Position numbers and translations under genes: made by a program. DNA of 64,000 nt from Piezodorus guildinii (lineage: Eukaryota > Arthropoda > Insecta > Hemiptera > Pentatomidae). Positions 35,102 through 45,311 of the stretch are shown here, one piece after another. The notes below the pieces were generated by a model that was not told the DNA's origin, made no database searches, and worked only from the letters and a program-made list of their open reading frames with translations. The stretch is taken from positions 42,865,736 through 42,929,735 of the forward strand of contig CM041294.1 in NCBI GenBank assembly GCA_023052935.1, read 5' to 3'. The stretch's first letter is position 1, and each line of letters opens with the position of its first letter.

Positions 35102-35880
35102 TTTTTAAGCGTGTTATCAACTTATTTTTCAAATTATTGCAGTTTTTCGTTGACTTTTAAACAATATAATATGGTTATAGTACTTTTTGGAAGAATATAA
35201 TGCGCGATAAGTTGGTGACCACTCACTAGGCGAAACATATCTTCGTGAATCCTAGGCAACCCAACCCCACTGATATGGGCCTTAAAAGCCTTTCTCGCCA
35301 ACCGAAAGAAAAATTCAGCCATGGAATCTTAGGTTCGGATATAGGTCTCTTTTTTTTTTTACACTTTCAGCTTAACTACACTCCTTAGTTTAAATTTTGC
35401 TGAAGAATGGAATTAAAAACAAAAAACAGGGTAAGTGAGGGAGTCTAAGCCGTTTCGCGGTACCCCACTTTTGTTGGGGAAGAGGTTAAAGTAGCTAAGG
35501 GTAATCTCATATCGATCTCTCGATCTGAGAAGAATCGACCTTTACTCTAGCTAATGAGAGCTGAGGAAAGCGTTTTAAGAAGTTAGGATTATCAGTCATT
35601 AAGGGAGCTCTGCTCATCCGCAGGAAAAGCCACTGATTACACTTTCTTACGCCCGCCTTCTTTTCATGATTTTTTTTTCTTTTTAGAAGAGTGCTTAAGG
35701 CTTTTGTGCTCAACGGTGGAGTTTATTCCAGCGCCTGTTTTATGTTGGAAGTTTAAAAAGATTTATGACCTGTTGGGGAAGATGAATTAGCGGCTTGGTG
35801 GGTGCAGATTTGTTTTTCTTTTTTTTTTCTGACATTTCCTCAAAAACGTAATGGTTGAATAGGGTTGATTTCTTTGATAG
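35102..35880. other. Unassigned, GC-richer than surroundings
   Basis: 35420-35660 is relatively GC-rich but carries no recognisable protein or RNA feature. Short frames on the minus strand look accidental. Confidence 0.35.
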
Positions 35881-35939
35881 TTGATTTTGACTTCCAAAGG
35901 ATCTTTTAAATACAGGACGATCACAATTCAACATTTCGG

Positions 35940-36090
35940 AGGATTTCACCCTCTTCACCAACGTTTGGGCTGCAATAAATTTTATGTGGGTAAAACATCC
36001 AAAAATATTACTACCGGAATCAAACAACACAATATCAATTGTAATAAAAGTAAAATATCAATACTACAGCATTAGCGTGTGAATAAGGCC
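35940..36090 (+). pseudogene. Penelope-like element, GIY-YIG endonuclease relic
   Basis: The plus frame reads LGCNKFYVGKTSKN, then ITTGIKQHN and NKSKISILQH. This matches the spacing of the GIY-YIG endonuclease of Penelope-like elements (C-x-K-x-Y-I-G-x-T, R/K-x-x-E-H, then K-S-A-x-x-x-H). Only about 45 residues remain, no reverse transcriptase was seen upstream, and the expected arginine/glutamate positions are altered. The remnant is too short to rule out chance resemblance. Confidence 0.45.
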
Positions 36091-36164
36091 TAATAACTAC
36101 ATGAAATCTGCCCCCACGTATATCGGAACCAAATTTATACCATTGTTTCACACCTATAATCACA

Positions 36165-37280
36165 CGATTTTTGAAAATTTTTAATCTCATAATCCTTATA
36201 GGAGAGAAGTTATAAAATCGTTTTTTCCTGAACAGCTCGACCGATAAAAAAAAAAAAAAAATTGTTAGTGATCTTCAAAAAGAGTTTAAATAAATATTTT
36301 TCCCACCAAATGTTGAGTAAAAATTATTTTTTGAATTTTCAAAAATAAAAAAAAATTTATATTTTGTTTATTTAGAGTGCTTCTACTTTCATGCATTTTT
36401 ATGTTTCACTCAAATTTACTTGTTGCATTCCATAATACAATTGTAAATTCCAATAAATAAATTAAAAAAAAAAAGAAAAGTTGTTTGATTTTTTTTGTTG
36501 ACACCTACCTCACCTTTGAAGGCTAAGGTGGTTTCTCGGGCCGGGGGTGAGGGCAGGGAATAAATGCTGAGATAAAAGCCCACCAGCAGCGAGAAGCGAA
36601 CTTGTAATTATTTGACTATGATCATATCAATTGGAAACAATCTCTTCTTGTTTTTGTTCATATGTATTTATTTATTCATGCATGTCAATCTTTACAACGT
36701 TTCGAGGCTTTACATGCCTCATCTTCAGATATTTAATGTTATCTAAAATATAATTGTACAAATATTTCAACCAAAGTAATTATTTGGTTTCAAGTTTTGG
36801 TTCTCTGTTTCCAGCAACGCGCGTTCTTAACTAACCCTCTCAGACACCCCGTCCCCCTGTTCTGTTTGATATGTACATCTCATTTTTTTTTGCTATTTTA
36901 TTCCATTGGGTGGTGCTACATAATATATATATTTTTCAATTTCATCGCAAGTGTAGCCCATGGTGAAAAATTAAGTAGACATTTTTTCTCCTGAACGGAT
37001 ATTGCTATTTTCATGAAAAAAAGTATTAAAAAATGAATGAGTATTTTAAAGGAGTTTTAAAAAACTTTTTTTAATTTTTTTTACGAAATCGTGAGTTAAA
37101 GCGTGAGTTGAAAACGTTTTTGGCTTACATTTTGGGAGAAAAAATTTAAAAAAATATTTTTGTAACTCTTTTTGAAGATCCCTAATATATATTATCGTGA
37201 AAATAGGTTGAGCTGTTGAGGAAAAAAAAAAATTTTTTTTGTCCCCCCCCACCTCTCATAAGGATTATAATTGCAAAAAA
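36165..37280. repeat. Inverted repeat pair, arms about 130-145 bp
   Basis: 36165-36310 (CATAATCCTTATAGGAGAG...CCTGAACAGCTCGACC...GATCTTCAAAAAGAGTTTA) is matched in reverse complement by 37135-37280 (CCTCAACAGCTCAACC...GATCTTCAAAAAGAGTTAC). The arms are diverged. The roughly 830 bp between them includes the hairpin-GAAACG repeat at 36640-36731 and nothing coding. Confidence 0.55.
36640..36731 (-). repeat. Repeat with CTGAAGA-hairpin-GAAACG motif
   Basis: The minus strand reads CTGAAGATGAGGC, ATGTAAA, GCCTCGAAACGTTG, followed by a short AT-rich tail with AATAAATAAATAC. GAGGC and GCCTC form a 5-bp stem between CTGAAGA and GAAAC. It is collinear with 41894-41960 on the plus strand. Confidence 0.4.
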
Positions 37281-37884
37281 TGGACTACCAGTAAAAGTAA
37301 ACCGAGGAGAAAATAATCCATATTATGCCCACTTCAATGTTTTGGTTTATGACTTATGGTAGTTGTTTGGTTTGTTGTTAAGTCAATTATATATGTTTTA
37401 TCATAATTTTTACTATTATTGCTAATTAAAAAAAAGAGAAGTAAAGTAGCGCCTCTGAAACAATAAAATGAGGGAACAGCTTGTTAGAGTAAATACATAC
37501 ACAGCAATAAAAACACAAGCTAACTGTAATTGCAACTCTTTGACCTTTCCAATTAATTCTCTCTTTTTTTCCAATTAAACGTAAATGGACCTTGTACGCA
37601 ATTTCTTTCGAAAATTGGCTGTGTTGCTTGTTTGAAATAAACGGTTATTTTGATCCTTTATATTTTTCAGGATACTGAATGTTTTTTCTCTATATCTAAG
37701 CGATTAGCTTAAGTAATGGGTGTAGGAGTTATTTTATGGCTTATTTGCTAAAACAAATTTATAATTCGAAAATTATATTCTCAAAGTGAGTGGAGAGCCA
37801 CAGAAAATTAGAGCTTTAATATGAAGTGTAAACTATCCGAAGGCTATTATTCAGTTATATATTGTATATGTACGTAGTTTTTAT
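37281..37884. other. AT-rich spacer
   Basis: Nothing recognised. Confidence 0.4.
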
Positions 37885-38152
37885 GTGGTCGCCTGTGGTG
37901 TATTGGATAGCATTACATCTTTGCATGCCCAAAGTCGCTGGTTCAAACCTGGAATATGGCCCTAGAGAGAGTAAAAAATCCGGAGGGGACTTGAAATGGT
38001 AGTGGTCAACCCTGTGTGATGTCAGGTACTCGTAAAAAATTCCCATCCTCATTAAACCGGGATAGGAAAAAAAAAAAAAAAAAAAAAAACCCACTGTGAA
38101 ATTGTATAATTAACAACAGCATCATAAAGTGGCGCTAAATAAACAAACAAAC
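37885..38152 (+). repeat. tRNA-derived SINE family 1, plus-strand copy
   Basis: The head contains CCTGTGGTGTATTGGATAGC (A-box side) and GCTGGTTCAAACCTGG (B box), followed by GTAAAAAATCC, GGAGGGGACTTGAAATGG, TGATGTCAGGTACTCG and a terminal AAATAAACAAACAAAC tail. The same order is present at 46159-46438 (minus), 49511-49794 (minus) and 63091-63372 (plus). A run of about 22 A interrupts the body near 38068-38089. Confidence 0.85.
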
Positions 38153-38170
38153 GATATGTTTTTTTAATTT

Positions 38171-38455
38171 TTGGTTCAAGTCAACGAAGAGATTCGGATC
38201 CTCTACAAACGTTTTCACAACAACTTACACGGACATACTAACAATCTAACACGAAGCATGGCCACTAGTAACATGCCGGAAAATACTCACAGAAGACTGA
38301 AAAGAAGTTGGATGAGAGACCTTCTAAGCTAAATCCGTAATAGGAAGCACGCCAGGAAGAGGTACCGCTGGGCATCTTCTCTCCATCATGCCTACCACGC
38401 CAACTATCATTCCTTCATCATCACACTCGCTGATTGTCAACATTATTAACAGGTG
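38171..38455 (+). mobile_element. Jockey/Juan-like LINE 3' end relic
   Basis: The frame reads VNEEIRILYKRFHNNLHGHT, NNLTRSMATSNMPENTHR and RLKRSWMRDLLS. It shares the C-terminal LKRxWxRDLL signature with the fragments at 16.7, 21.7 and 25.7 kb. It starts right after the SINE tail. Confidence 0.6.
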
Positions 38456-38657
38456 TGAATGAAAAAAATTTTGAAGATAAAAAAAATTAAATTAAATTTT
38501 TGGTTTATAAACTACAATTAATAGAAATTTCTTACCGATTTTATAATTCAATGATTATATGTTACAAAAGCTGTTATATAATTATTCTATGAGTTATATA
38601 CATTATTCTATTACAATGTTATCTTACTTGCCGGATATATGAGCGGTCTTAAAATTT
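38456..38657. other. AT-rich spacer
   Basis: Nothing recognised. Confidence 0.4.
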
Positions 38658-38670
38658 TAGTTGAGCTGCA

Positions 38671-39817
38671 CGAGTAGAAAGAGGTTTTGCGGCTAAATTG
38701 ACTTTTGAAAGGTTATTCCCTGTTAAGGGTCGGCGGGAGCCTGTCGAATCCACACGATACCATCTGCGGGGTACCTAAAGGGTCTGTACTGGGGCCACTA
38801 CTATTTGTCGTTTTCACGGCACCGGTGGTCTCAGTAAAGCATCCGGGAGCAACAGTAGCAGCCTATGCGGACGACATCGCCATTTACTCCACCAGCATGA
38901 GCGCCACCAAGGCACGTGACCAGGCTCAGAAAGCAGCCAACGTCATAGTTGGGGAATTGAAGAAGATCGGAATCAGAGTCAACCCAGCCAAAACGGACGC
39001 CATCATCTTGTCCTTCCAGAAGGGGAAGAAGAAGTTACCCACCGAGTTTGAGATAGACAGTGTAAAACTTCCTCTCTCCAACTCAATTCTTTACCTAGGT
39101 GTGACCTTGGACCGACATCTGACATTCTCCAGCCATGTACGGGAAAGAATCAAGCTGGCCCGCAGGAAGTCCCATAGACTCTACCACCTACTCATCTCGC
39201 CGCAGCTCTCACTGCGACTCAAGCTGCAAATCTACAAGGCCGTTATCAGACCGACTCTACTCCATGGTGCGCCCCTGCTCCGCCACCTCTATCAGTCCAC
39301 GCTCAAAAGGCTGCAGAGTTATCAGAACTCCGTCCTAAGGAGGATAGCCAGAGGAACCGCACTCCAGCGGGCGAGAAATGCCACCATCCACGAGGAACTC
39401 CATCTTCCCTCGGTGCCAGAGTTCATCAGCAGGAGGCACGTCAAGTTCTTTGACGGGTTAAAGGCTTGTGCGAACCCTCTCTTCAGGGACGTAGTTCCAC
39501 CACCTGCGCCTGGAAGGTGGCAAGGCTCTCTCCCCCTGGTCGACGCGGTCGCCCTGGGAAGGGGTCTGGACTCTGCAGTCTGACCCGCATACATTTAACC
39601 ACCAGGAAAATGGTTCCTCCCCATTTTACTTCAACAAAGGCACAAAGCCACCCCACTCCTCAAGCGCATACCGCGCCTAGTGCGAAAGGTACCTTAGAAT
39701 GCAAACGGGCAATACGAGGCCTGAGCCATGGACTGTATATACCATTGCTGCTGTATATACATAGAATGTTTTTTGTATTTATTTTGTAAATAAAGTTGGA
39801 GGAGAAGAAAGAAAAAA
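38671..39817 (+). mobile_element. 5'-truncated jockey-clade LINE with 13-bp target duplication
   Basis: TAGTTGAGCTGCA occurs at 38658-38670 and at 39818-39830, bracketing 1147 bp. The element keeps the second half of the reverse transcriptase and a 3' untranslated region ending in AATAAAGTTGGAGG, then an A/G-rich tail. Its base composition is much more GC-rich than its surroundings. Together with the perfect target duplication and open frame, this suggests a recent insertion. Confidence 0.95.
38705..39583 (+). CDS. Jockey reverse transcriptase, C-terminal 292 residues
   Basis: The frame contains CGVPKGSVLGPLLF (residues 21-34, motif B), YADD (54-57, catalytic), GIRVNPAKTDAIILS (motif D region), ILYLGVTLDRHLTFSSHV and the C-terminal helical part with RRIARGTALQRARN and FISRRHVKFF. 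The N-terminal fingers, the endonuclease and any gag are missing because of 5' truncation. The listed start is only the first Met inside the remnant and has no biological meaning. No stop interrupts the frame to 39583. The best assignment is jockey clade; the decayed relative is at 27985-28455. Not expected to be active. Confidence 0.9.
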   Translation: MKGYSLLRVGGSLSNPHDTICGVPKGSVLGPLLFVVFTAPVVSVKHPGATVAAYADDIAIYSTSMSATKARDQAQKAANVIVGELKKIGIRVNPAKTDAIILSFQKGKKKLPTEFEIDSVKLPLSNSILYLGVTLDRHLTFSSHVRERIKLARRKSHRLYHLLISPQLSLRLKLQIYKAVIRPTLLHGAPLLRHLYQSTLKRLQSYQNSVLRRIARGTALQRARNATIHEELHLPSVPEFISRRHVKFFDGLKACANPLFRDVVPPPAPGRWQGSLPLVDAVALGRGLDSAV

Positions 39818-39830
39818 TAGTTGAGCTGCA

Positions 39831-41640
39831 TTTTTATCTGTTAATTGATACATATTTTAATTTATTATCAAACAAATATATTTATATTGGAGGATCGTCT
39901 TTTTAAAATTCAGGGATTTAATGATTTTCAAAGAGAGGAATAATTCCATTGCCATTTTAATAATTATAGTTTTTTTCATCATTTATTGAAAAAATTAGAA
40001 GTCAGTTCAGCCTATTCAAAAATAATTTCATTAGAATTCGCATATAAAAGATGGAACATAATTATTTTCTTTTGGTCTCTTAGTGTAATTTTTTCAGATG
40101 ATTTTAATTAAAACCTTCATATTTACTTGACCCAATAATGTTTATAATTAAATTTATAAACTAATTCTACAATATTTTAAAAAACATTAATACTTACGAC
40201 TTTATGTAAAGTTTTACTTAGAAAACTGTTAGCAAAAAAAAAAAAAAAATTTCATTTCATTTATATTGGTTGCATTAATAGAATTACTTTCTTCTCTATC
40301 CTCTATAAAATTCAAGTAAAAATAAATTATTATTAATTGTTCTGTAGGTTATTATTAAAACTATTTTAAGATGATCATTCCCGAATATTTATATTCTAGG
40401 TGCATAGTTAGGGTAATATCTTATGAATCAGCATAAATAATATACCAATAAATGGTAATTTATAACTAGATGGGTAGCAATTTCTGAGAATGTTCTCACA
40501 TAAAATTTTATGTGGAACGGTACAGCCATGAGGAAAAACGGTTAGACAATATACCGAACGAATATTTATGTTTGATGGACTGTAGATACTTTTATATTGA
40601 ATAATTCATGCTTGATGTAGTTTTAAATTTAATCTAAATTGCATTATATTAAATTTATTCAGTTATTTCCTTCTGATATATTTTTACACCAGATTTATAA
40701 AATAAGTTTTTAAATTATAACATATGATTATTAATTGATGCAAATTCGGTCATGTTGAGTAATAAAATATAGAATCGTTCCTCTAAATATTCAATGCTTA
40801 GAACATAGACATGAAAAATTGAAACCCAAATACTAGCTCTAGTAATTATAATTTACTAAAAATAGAGTTGAATAGAGGGGTGATTGTTTTTAGTTAGATA
40901 AATTTTGTAGAAATGACTATTGTCTTGTGTAACTTGCTGTAATGTCATATTAATGCTAAACTTACCGTTCTTACAAAAAAAAAAAAAAAAAAATATGACA
41001 TTGAATTATATGGTCATTAAATATCTGAAATAGTCTCACAGAATTATTGTCCGAATAATTAATTCATTCTTTAAAGTACCTTATTTTGGTTATAATAAAT
41101 AATAAAGGATAAAAGGATTGTTGTAGCAATCGGAGTGTATAAATACTTAGTAAAGTATGAAAACGTTTATAATCAACTAACGTAAAAATAAAAAATATTT
41201 ATTAAAAGTTGAAGATATTTTAAGAAATAAAAGTAGTAATATATATGTGTGTACGTAATACATCTTTGGAAAGCTAAAATATCATTTTTACTTTTCGACA
41301 GTGATGAAGATAAGCAAAAACAGCACAAATTAACCGGGTATTGTAGATAACAATTTATAATTTTATCCTTTCAGTTAATAAATTATGTTTTCATGGAAAT
41401 AATGTAATGTGCCAATATTTATTTTTAACATATTTATATCGCCTTCAAGATATTTACTGTTGTATAACTGTTTCTTCTGTTCTGTTCTCTTCGGAGTTGA
41501 TATTAAATACAAAATAAACTATAATAAGTATATTAATAACAAAAAATCAACCTGATGATTAGGTTTTGAACAATGTGAGCAAAAAAATAGATTCACTTTC
41601 CAATTATTTAGAGTATATAACATTCAAATAAAATCTTCGG
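39831..41640. other. AT-rich sequence; decayed TIR element copy near 41155-41430
   Basis: TTTGGAAAGCTAAAATATCA at about 41258-41285 and neighbouring blocks resemble the 3' half of the TATAGTAAGGGAAAG element. Apart from poly-A runs (40227-40240, 40976-40993), nothing else was recognised. Confidence 0.35.
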
Positions 41641-41654
41641 CACAATCTCTTCTT

Positions 41655-41962
41655 TTTAATGTTTATTAATTCATCAATATTACAATTCCACATTTCGATT
41701 TTCATACGCCTCCTCTTCTGATTCTGGTCTGCAAAGAAATCCATATGTTTTAATACTGGTCGAAATATTCAAATATCATATTTTTGTAAAAAATATGGTC
41801 ATTGGCAACTTAATTGGCTATTAACTATTACACTATCACAATTCTATTATATCCTACTCTGTTTAAAATTTACACCACAGGCAAGGAGTAATTCTAAAGA
41901 TGAGGCATTTAAACCTGAAACGTTAATTGTAATATTGATGAATTAATAAACATTATTCTAAA
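41655..41962. repeat. Inverted pair ending in ATTGTAATATTGATGAATTA
   Basis: The 30-bp segment containing TTGTAATATTGATGAATTAA then TAAACATT appears on the plus strand at 41926-41957. It appears in reverse complement at about 41661-41690. Each is preceded, on its own strand, by an AGATGAGGC- or GAGGAGGCG-type block and a GAAAC or GAAAT. The plus copy continues the motif class seen at 36640-36731. Confidence 0.5.
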
Positions 41963-42948
41963 TTGAATATTAACCTAGTAAGATGTGTTTGTCGGAAACA
42001 TTCCATAAAGTTAGAATCGTCATAATTACTCCGAAGATTTGAGGTGCGATCGGTTTGAAACAGGGTGACTCCCTTTCACTGTGTTATTTAATATAGCTTT
42101 AGAATATGTCATAGAAAAGGTGATGTGTACCGAGAAAGGCTTAAATATGGTGACAAGATTCCGGTTTTGGGTATGCCGATGATCTGGTACTGCTAGGTGA
42201 AGACACGGAAACCATACAACTAAATACAAGTGTGTTTAAAACCGTAAAGAAATAGGACTCGAATTAAATACCGATAAGACGAAGTATATATCAGTAGCAG
42301 AAACGGTGTCGATCTTGTGATAATGATTGATGTATCAGGTCATACTTTGGAACACGTAGAGAAATTCAAGTATTTCGGGTTCAATTATAACTAAAAAAAT
42401 GAAATCCAGGAAGAAATAAAGTCCGGTTAAGGTGGAAATGCGTGTTATTATTCAGTTGCTAAGTTACTTAGTTCGCGGCTTCTATCTAAAAACTTAAAGA
42501 TTAGAATTTATAAAACTATTATTCTTCCAACGGTTCTTTACGGATGTGAAACGTGGCCGCTTACTTTAAAGGATGAACAGCGCTAAGGTTTTCGAAAATA
42601 AGTATTGCGTAAAATATTTGGTCCAAAGAGAGATGAGGCACTGGGGATTAGAAGGTTGCATAACGCGGAATTGCGGAGTTTGTACCCTGTGAAATAATTG
42701 AGTTGATAGCATCGCGGAGACTCAAATGGGCGCGTAAAGTTGTTGGGCTTAGTGAGGAACGATTCCGAGAAAGTTGGTATTCGCTGAACCGATGGTAGGC
42801 GTCGAAAGGTAGGCCGAAGCGTCGATGGGAGGATTGCATTAAGCTGATCTCGGGGCTTGGCTGACCGGTGAACATTGGACGAGTCTATGCAGGCGAAGTT
42901 GGGTGGTATCGGCATCGAACCTTCGGGTTCGGTAAGCCTATTATTATT
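41958..42948 (+). pseudogene. 5'-truncated RTE-like LINE with 16-bp target duplication
   Basis: ATTAATAAACATTATT is present at 41942-41957 and 42949-42964. The insert encodes, across many frames, MCLSETFHKV, GLKQGDSLS, GYADDLVLLGEDTETIQLN, LILPTVLYGCETWPLTLKDE-like segments and a C-terminal REVVF-type region. Its 3' end is TTCGGGTTCGGTAAGCC followed by an ATT repeat. It is the same family as 20612-21607 and 43940-44259. Numerous single-base indels make it non-coding. Confidence 0.92.
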
Positions 42949-42964
42949 ATTAATAAACATTATT

Positions 42965-43314
42965 AAAAAGAATAGAGTATTCCGAAGATTTTATCTGAAA
43001 ACAAAAAAATGATGTAGCGATGTAAGTGATAGTCAAGTGGTTCGTACATCGAATTCTGTTCATTAATACTAATAGGAGTATCTACGGTAGATACACTTTA
43101 GATATCTACAGTTTTAATATTTATTTTCAAGCATTAAAATAATTAAGACCTGTGTTACGCGCGCAATAGACGTTGTTTTTTAAAATTAGTACAGGAATTT
43201 TAAGCCCTATTACTATATTATAATAAAATAAATACACTAGATGCCGCTAAATAGTTCCATGTAAAGTAACGTTTATTTTCCACTAGCACTAACAGGTCAA
43301 CATGTTATTACAGC
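42965..43314. other. Unassigned sequence upstream of the candidate exon
   Basis: AT-rich to about 43260, becoming more GC-rich toward 43315. A TTATTACAG acceptor-like sequence ends at 43314 or close to it. Confidence 0.35.
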
Positions 43315-43524
43315 GATAGAGAAGGCAGCGGCGAACGAGGGCGATCTATATGGCTGTTTACCCGTCGCCCAGGCGACCCCCACTACACCTGTCCTTATCA
43401 GTGCGATAGTGAGAGTGCCCTCTGCCATGTCGTTCAGTGATGATAGACCTCTTTTCCAAGTGCCAGGTGTGGAGGAGATATGGGAGGCTGTGGTGGTTAA
43501 GGCCCTGGGTCATCTGTTTTCCTG
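43315..43524 (+). CDS. Candidate host-gene internal exon (uncharacterised)
   Basis: A frame free of stops runs from about 43269 to 43534, in sequence much more GC-rich than its surroundings. It is bounded by an acceptor-like ATGTTATTACAG on the left and a strong donor, CCTG|GTGAGC, at 43524/43525. The encoded stretch includes IEKAAANEGDLYG, QATPTTPVLISAIVRVPSAM and MSFSDDRPLFQVPGVEEIW, then EAVVVKALGHLF. It resembles no transposon protein that I know. It could instead be a first coding exon starting at the ATG 43427 (context CTCTGCCATG). A following open stretch, about 43567-43652 in another frame (ISQAVSSSEASGINDVSDDH), could be a second exon after a very short intron or a frameshifted continuation. 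The function is not recognised. Confidence 0.4.
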
Positions 43525-43926
43525 GTGAGCCTTTCAATATCCTCTTTATACAATTTTTTTACGATAAGATATCCCAAGCGGTCTCATCAAGTGAGGCTTC
43601 CGGCATAAATGATGTCAGTGACGATCACTCCAGTCTAAACACTATATTAATGTAACATGCGTGAGTAATCCTTTCACAATGGATTTGTCAGATTAGTTGG
43701 AATTCCATCGGCGCTAATTTTCATTTGCCTCATATCAAAATCCAATTATCCCAAAAAATCAAGATATTGAAAACTGTTAGACGAAAGAATTAACTACGCA
43801 CTTTTTTCTAAAGTGTTTTAGGTTATTGTTGAAGAACATACATTATCAATGAGAAAATCTGATACACCTGTCACACAACTCTTACTTCTAATACTTTTTT
43901 ACCTAAACAAGACTTTAAAAGTTTAT
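43525..43926. other. Possible intron or second exon, then AT-rich spacer
   Basis: The frame 43437-43655 continues to LNTILM and a stop. Beyond that no feature was recognised. Confidence 0.3.
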
Positions 43927-43939
43927 ATTTGAACAGTTA

Positions 43940-44259
43940 ATAATTATAATAATATGATTAGCGTAACCGAAGGTTCTATGCCGATGTCACCGAATGTTGC
44001 ATATATAGATTCATCCAATGATCAACGTCCAAGCCCACTCTATCTCCCAACAACGCCTCGGCCTACCTCTCGGACGCATACTAACTTTTTTGAGAATCCA
44101 TTTCTCACTAAGCTTCATGACTTCACACGCCCATTCGAGTCGCCCATCACCTCAATTTTATGACAGGGTACAATCTTCGGAATTCCGCCTTGTGTAACTT
44201 TCTAAATTCCTCAATGGTCACGTCTCTCTTTGGACTAAATATTTTACGTAGTGCCTTAC
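43940..44259 (-). mobile_element. Short 5'-truncated RTE-like LINE with 13-bp target duplication
   Basis: ATTTGAACAGTTA occurs at 43927-43939 and 44260-44272. The 320-bp insert on the minus strand is the 3' end of the same family as 41958-42948. It contains KIFSPKRDVTIEEF-type sequence and ends at ACCTTCGGTTACGCTAATC followed by an ATTATAATTATTA tail. The plus-strand frame at 43954-44163 is a shadow of this. Confidence 0.9.
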
Positions 44260-44272
44260 ATTTGAACAGTTA

Positions 44273-44672
44273 GGGAAATGAAACAGCTGTCACATTTCTT
44301 TTGAAAAGTGATTTTCTAGAGCATTACAATTTGATAGAAATCGTGAGATACAAGCAATATAATTAATAATAAAAGTAATAATTTTACCTTTTATTCCTCA
44401 CACTAATGCCCTAAAATAATGTGTTATTAATAAAAAAAGGAAAAAAACAAAACAAAACATGTTTTCAAATGTCATTTTTCAGTTTCGAATAAGTACTCAT
44501 AAGATTGTCTAAACGTATAAATTCTCAATTAAAAAAATAACTTCACTCTCTATCAATTCATATGGAATCATTTCTAACATATTATTTCCCTGAACGTCTA
44601 GATCTTCCCAAAAACTCATTTAATATTTTTTCGAGGACGAACATAATTCATTATCTTATGAATTATTCAGTA
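44273..44672. other. AT-rich spacer
   Basis: Nothing recognised. Confidence 0.4.
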
Positions 44673-44687
44673 TTATTGTACTTGATT

Positions 44688-44982
44688 AGGGAGCGGCGTG
44701 GTCTAGTGTATAGAGCGCTAGTCTGCTGTGCCCGGGTCCTGGGTTCGAATCCCGGCTACGGTAGAATATTATTTATTCTGTTAATTCAGTCGGGGGACGA
44801 CCCTAGGGTATGGAGACCCTCCTGGGGCAGAACTAGCCTCTTTAAATTGGGTACCCAAAATAATTGGGGGAAAATCTGGGGGCTGAGCGCGATTAAGGCC
44901 TAATCACCTCATTGCACTGCCGTTGTATGTACTGAGCCCAAGACCCTTCATGGGTTGTAGTAGTACAGGTTTTTTTTATTTT
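44688..44982 (+). repeat. tRNA-derived SINE family 2, best copy, 15-bp target duplication
   Basis: TTATTGTACTTGATT flanks the element at 44673-44687 and 44983-44997. The 295-bp body begins GGGAGCGGCGTGGTCTAGTG with an A-box-like TGGTCTAGTGTATAGAGC. It has a B box GGGTTCGAATCCCGG about 45 bp downstream, then a family-specific body and a T-rich end after TTCATGGGTTGTAGTAG. The tRNA-like head and exact target duplication identify a LINE-mobilised SINE. Related copies are at 11635-11889, 57660-57966 and, degraded, 3124-3290. Confidence 0.95.
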
Positions 44983-44997
44983 TTATTGTACTTGATT

Positions 44998-45311
44998 GGT
45001 TATTATGCGAACTGATTCATTATTGATGAATGTACAATATAAACAAATGTGAACTATAATCATGACAAAAATTTTAATACTTTATCTATAAAATAATTAT
45101 TTTTGGTTATTCTGTAATCTTCCTTTATTATATTCTAAATAAAATAAAATTAAATAATAACTAGATCTAATGACAGGTTGATGACGATGGCGTCAGAGAG
45201 AAGACTAATGAAATTAGGGCAGTACTGTTTGTAAACAAAACACTTCTTCCTCTGTAATTAAAACATATTATGTCGCTAAAATATGTTTTAATGTCAAGCG
45301 CGATGCATGAA
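44998..45311. other. AT-rich spacer
   Basis: Nothing recognised. Confidence 0.4.

Noticed and set aside
43954..44163. 69-codon plus-strand frame
   Set aside because: It is the antisense of the RTE-like 3' end at 43940-44259; the same shadow appears at 42583-42960 and 21306-21572.
44691..44765. Possible functional tRNA gene
   Set aside because: It has A- and B-box-like sequences but no foldable acceptor stem that I can see, and it continues into a SINE body with a target duplication on both sides.
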